This document shows, piece by piece, positions 61,727 through 64,000 of a stretch of DNA of 64,000 nt; positions within the stretch are counted from its first letter, which is position 1; each line of letters opens with the position of its first letter. The notes below the pieces were generated by a model. It had not been told where the DNA came from. It saw nothing but the letters and a program-made list of their open reading frames with translations, and made no database searches. Origin of the DNA: Gammaproteobacteria bacterium (GTDB lineage: Bacteria > Pseudomonadota > Gammaproteobacteria > Pseudomonadales > Halieaceae); NCBI GenBank assembly GCA_030426545.1, contig JAUHYL010000001.1, positions 62,001 through 126,000 on the forward strand, read 5' to 3'. A program made the translations under genes and the position numbers.

Positions 61727-63429
61727 GATGAATCTCCTGTCGCATCTTCATCGTGCCCGACTGCGATGCTCTTATCGGCATTTGGGACCACGCGATAAAA
61801 AGCGTCACTAAGCGCAATGGCGCGCATCAACGCCGGCACGCGATAACCGGCGGCGGCGAAGGTCGCATTCAGGTACTCAATATAGGCGTGCTCTCCCGGC
61901 AACTCCGCACGGCCGGTGGCAAAGCGGTACATACGGCGCACGAGACAGCTGGTCGCCTGCGGGTGTTCGGACAGTGCCTCCCCCAGTCCCGCGGCAGCAA
62001 CAAACTCCCTGCTGTCGAGTGCGCCGCTGACATCGATGGCTGCGCCGTTTTCCCGCGTCCGGAACGTACCCAGCCCGTCGTAGTGCTCCAGTGCCAGCCC
62101 CGCCGGGTCCATCAGCCAGTGGCATCCTTTGCACTGCGTCTCGGTGGCATGGGCGCGCAATCGGTCGCGCGCGGTTGGTCGCGCGGTGCTGGTGTCGTCA
62201 TTGATGCCAGTGAAGTCCACGTCCACTGGCGGGTCCGGCATGTGCTGACACAGGAACACCTCTCGGATAGCCTTCCCGCGCAGCGTCGGCGAGGAGCGGC
62301 CGGGGTGCGAGTGCAGCGCCAGGAAACTGACGTGGGACTGGATCCCGGCGCGACCGCTGCGCGCACTGAACTCACCCTCTTGCCAGTCGTTACGCATCGG
62401 CACGGGCTGACGGTAGACGATGCCGAGCGAGCGCGTGAGCGGCGCCGCCCGGGTAGTGAAAAGTTCGCGGTAATCGCCTTCGTTCACGAGCAGGTGATCG
62501 GTAATCGTCCGCAGCGTCTGTTCCTGCGCGTCAGCCGCGACAGTGGGATTGAAGGCAGGGTAGATAAGCGGGTCCTTCGCCAGGTCGTCGAACAGGTCAA
62601 AGCGCAACATGTCAGTGAAAAACTCCCGCACTGCGCCGGTATAGCGCGGACCGGACATCAACCGGTCAACCTGACGTGCCAGTTCTTCGTGCGCGTCCAG
62701 CGAGCCATCCGCTGCTGCTTGCAGGAGTTCCTCGTCCGGCGCAGATCCGGTGAGAAAGTAGCTCAGGCGTGTCGCCCGGGTAAATATGTCCAGCCGCGAA
62801 TGGCCAGCTTCCGCCGGTTGCCCCTGCACCTGCTCGATGCGCAGCAGGAAGTCCGGCGCCACGAGCATACCGACGAGCGTAAATTCCAGCGCCGCGTAAA
62901 AATCGTTGAGCCGCGCGTGCGCCGACCGGGCAACGTCGAGCAATCCCCCGACCTCCCCTGCCTCCAGAGTGCGGCGATACAGGCGGGCGCCGTAGCGCTG
63001 TACGAACTTCCGCGCGCAGTGAGCGTTGAACGCTTCCGCGACCACGGGAGCACAGGGCACGAAGCGCTGGCGCTGCTCTGCACTTAACACGACGGCAGCG
63101 ATGCTGCTGGCTGCCGTGTTGTACTGTTCCATGGCAAATGCCGAGAGACCCGCCTCGCTGGTACCCATGGCAATCAGCCCCTCGGCACGCAGCGCGCGCT
63201 CAAACCGCGCGGGAATAGGAATGTCGGGGCCGAACACGTCGGCTATCGTAGCGCGATACTGAGCCTCGGTTAGCCGGCGTAGCATTGCGGGCCCGCCGGA
63301 ACTCTGTGGTTCTGCCAGGAGTTGCGGCGCCGCATTTGACGCACCGGCACTGGTCGCCGCAATAAGCCACAGCGCGAGCGCCGCGCCCATAACGTATCGA
63401 GCGAATGTACCCACAGGCTTGACGAACAC
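61723..63429 (-). CDS. Secreted DUF1592-type cytochrome-like protein, copy B
   Basis: A GTG at 63429, eight bases after GGAGGG and one base after the upstream stop codon, gives 568 aa, identical in length to copy A; the track start 34 codons further out is rejected. The same domain series is present, with c-type haem motif CKGCH near residue 433 and near-identical segments (RRLTEAQYRATIAD, SFLALHSHPGRSSPTLRGKAIRE). A signal anchor precedes. A periplasmic haem protein acting with the DUF1552 partner is inferred. Confidence 0.87.
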   Translation of the reverse strand: MFVKPVGTFARYVMGAALALWLIAATSAGASNAAPQLLAEPQSSGGPAMLRRLTEAQYRATIADVFGPDIPIPARFERALRAEGLIAMGTSEAGLSAFAMEQYNTAASSIAAVVLSAEQRQRFVPCAPVVAEAFNAHCARKFVQRYGARLYRRTLEAGEVGGLLDVARSAHARLNDFYAALEFTLVGMLVAPDFLLRIEQVQGQPAEAGHSRLDIFTRATRLSYFLTGSAPDEELLQAAADGSLDAHEELARQVDRLMSGPRYTGAVREFFTDMLRFDLFDDLAKDPLIYPAFNPTVAADAQEQTLRTITDHLLVNEGDYRELFTTRAAPLTRSLGIVYRQPVPMRNDWQEGEFSARSGRAGIQSHVSFLALHSHPGRSSPTLRGKAIREVFLCQHMPDPPVDVDFTGINDDTSTARPTARDRLRAHATETQCKGCHWLMDPAGLALEHYDGLGTFRTRENGAAIDVSGALDSREFVAAAGLGEALSEHPQATSCLVRRMYRFATGRAELPGEHAYIEYLNATFAAAGYRVPALMRAIALSDAFYRVVPNADKSIAVGHDEDATGDSS

Positions 63430-63430
63430 C

Positions 63431-64000
63431 TTAACGTCCCTCCGCTTCGGACGCCGGCCTGGCATCATAAACACCTGTGCGCCCGAAGCCAGCGGCATCC
63501 AGCTCGGCATTGCTACTCGCGGTCGCCTCATTTACCACGAAAGCCGGAAGCGCGGAGATCTGATATTGCGTGGAGATGGAGCGACAGCGGCCCGTAGCGG
63601 GATCGGGGTCCGCATCGGCGAATTCGTATAGGGCCTGATAGGCCCCCTCACAGGTATATCCAAGGACAAACGCCTTGCCGATGGCCGAACCGGCGCGCAG
63701 CCGCAGCGGCGCAAGGTTGCCGGTGCCGTCAGTGCCGTTGCGAAAACTGTAATTGTAGTTGTAGAGGTCTTCGACATTGGTATACCCAGCGAGGTAACCG
63801 TCCATGACACCCTCATCATCGAGGATCATGTGCAGGCGCGCATCGTCCAGCGGCCTGTCGAGCCGGATGCTGTTGACCACCCACTCAATGCGCACATCTA
63901 CTGGATCGGTAGTAAGCACACCGCCGCTAATCCGCCCAGTTGTACGCGCCTGGAAGCGCGGGTCCTGATGCAGTGCGTAAGTAGCGTAGGGCAACGGCTC
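63431..64000 (-). CDS. Unrecognised protein, C-terminal part (runs off right edge)
   Basis: The frame stays open to the window edge (the TTG at 63994 is probably internal), leaving about 189 visible residues. The protein contains DVRIEWVVNSIRLDRPLDDA, DLYNYNYSFRNGTDGTG and AIGKAFVLGYTCEGAYQALYEF. I do not recognise a family. Its stop is one base before the DUF1592 start, with that gene's ribosome site inside its end, so it is co-translated with the DUF1592/DUF1552 pair and probably works with it. Tyr/Asp/Asn-rich composition fits an exported protein. Confidence 0.7.
   Translation of the reverse strand, partial: EPLPYATYALHQDPRFQARTTGRISGGVLTTDPVDVRIEWVVNSIRLDRPLDDARLHMILDDEGVMDGYLAGYTNVEDLYNYNYSFRNGTDGTGNLAPLRLRAGSAIGKAFVLGYTCEGAYQALYEFADADPDPATGRCRSISTQYQISALPAFVVNEATASSNAELDAAGFGRTGVYDARPASEAEGR

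Noticed and set aside
593-63429. The repeated DUF1592/DUF1552 units considered as transposon or IS-mediated duplication
   Set aside because: No transposase, terminal inverted repeats or target duplications were seen at either unit.

Overview
The window reads as chromosomal DNA of a GC-rich Gram-negative bacterium. Supporting features are a TonB-dependent receptor, many Sec- or Tat-exported proteins, good Shine-Dalgarno sites, and frequent ATGA/GTGA overlaps. A marine or sponge-type gammaproteobacterium is my best guess, but this is inference from gene families, not a phylogenetic result. No rRNA, tRNA, CRISPR array or insertion sequence was seen. Nearly all of the window is catabolic: three cytochrome P450s each with its own ferredoxin, six free-standing SDRs, an acyl-CoA dehydrogenase cluster of the steroid side-chain type, secreted glycosidases, and a complete L-rhamnose pathway.

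Layout. (1) 1-6145: partial TetR gene, then a plus-strand run DUF1592 cytochrome-like / DUF1552 / 2Fe-2S ferredoxin / P450 / SDR. (2) 6516-15000: TonB receptor, then a minus-strand operon ALDH / CMD-like / SDR / hydroxyisobutyrate-dehydrogenase-like / SDR, with a divergent GntR regulator. (3) 15224-18471: secreted kelch protein and ThuA-like protein, faced by a TetR gene; a 27-bp palindrome lies over the predicted promoter of the ThuA/kelch pair. (4) 18763-20336: hipBA toxin-antitoxin module. (5) 20553-28669: eight-gene minus-strand operon with MDR reductase, fused FadE34-like ACAD, enoyl-CoA hydratase, two-subunit ACAD, thioesterase, P450 and 3Fe-4S ferredoxin. (6) 28895-31719: SDR, CMD-like protein, TauD/TfdA dioxygenase and SnoaL-like protein. 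(7) 32090-40805: L-rhamnose catabolism (isomerase, FGGY kinase, fused aldolase/dehydrogenase, lactate oxidase-family enzyme), a DeoR regulator and an NCS1-type transporter. (8) 40907-51114: SDRs, methyltransferase, LLM oxidoreductase, GH39-like hydrolase, alpha/beta hydrolase, sugar isomerase-like protein, third P450/ferredoxin pair and a reductase. (9) 51147-64000: GMC dehydrogenase with its small subunit, second ThuA protein, large secreted hydrolase, GH106 alpha-L-rhamnosidase, and a second DUF1552/DUF1592 pair.

How they may work together (inference): the GH106 and GH39-like enzymes would release sugars from a rhamnosylated hydrophobic glycoside. L-rhamnose would go through the rha genes to DHAP and pyruvate. 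The aglycone would be hydroxylated by the P450s, oxidised by SDR/ALDH enzymes and shortened by the FadE-type acyl-CoA dehydrogenases. A saponin-like or other isoprenoid glycoside is the most economical substrate class, but none is proven. A 20-bp operator motif found three times (28757, 30351, 44046) ties three separate operons into one apparent regulon; its regulator is not identified here.
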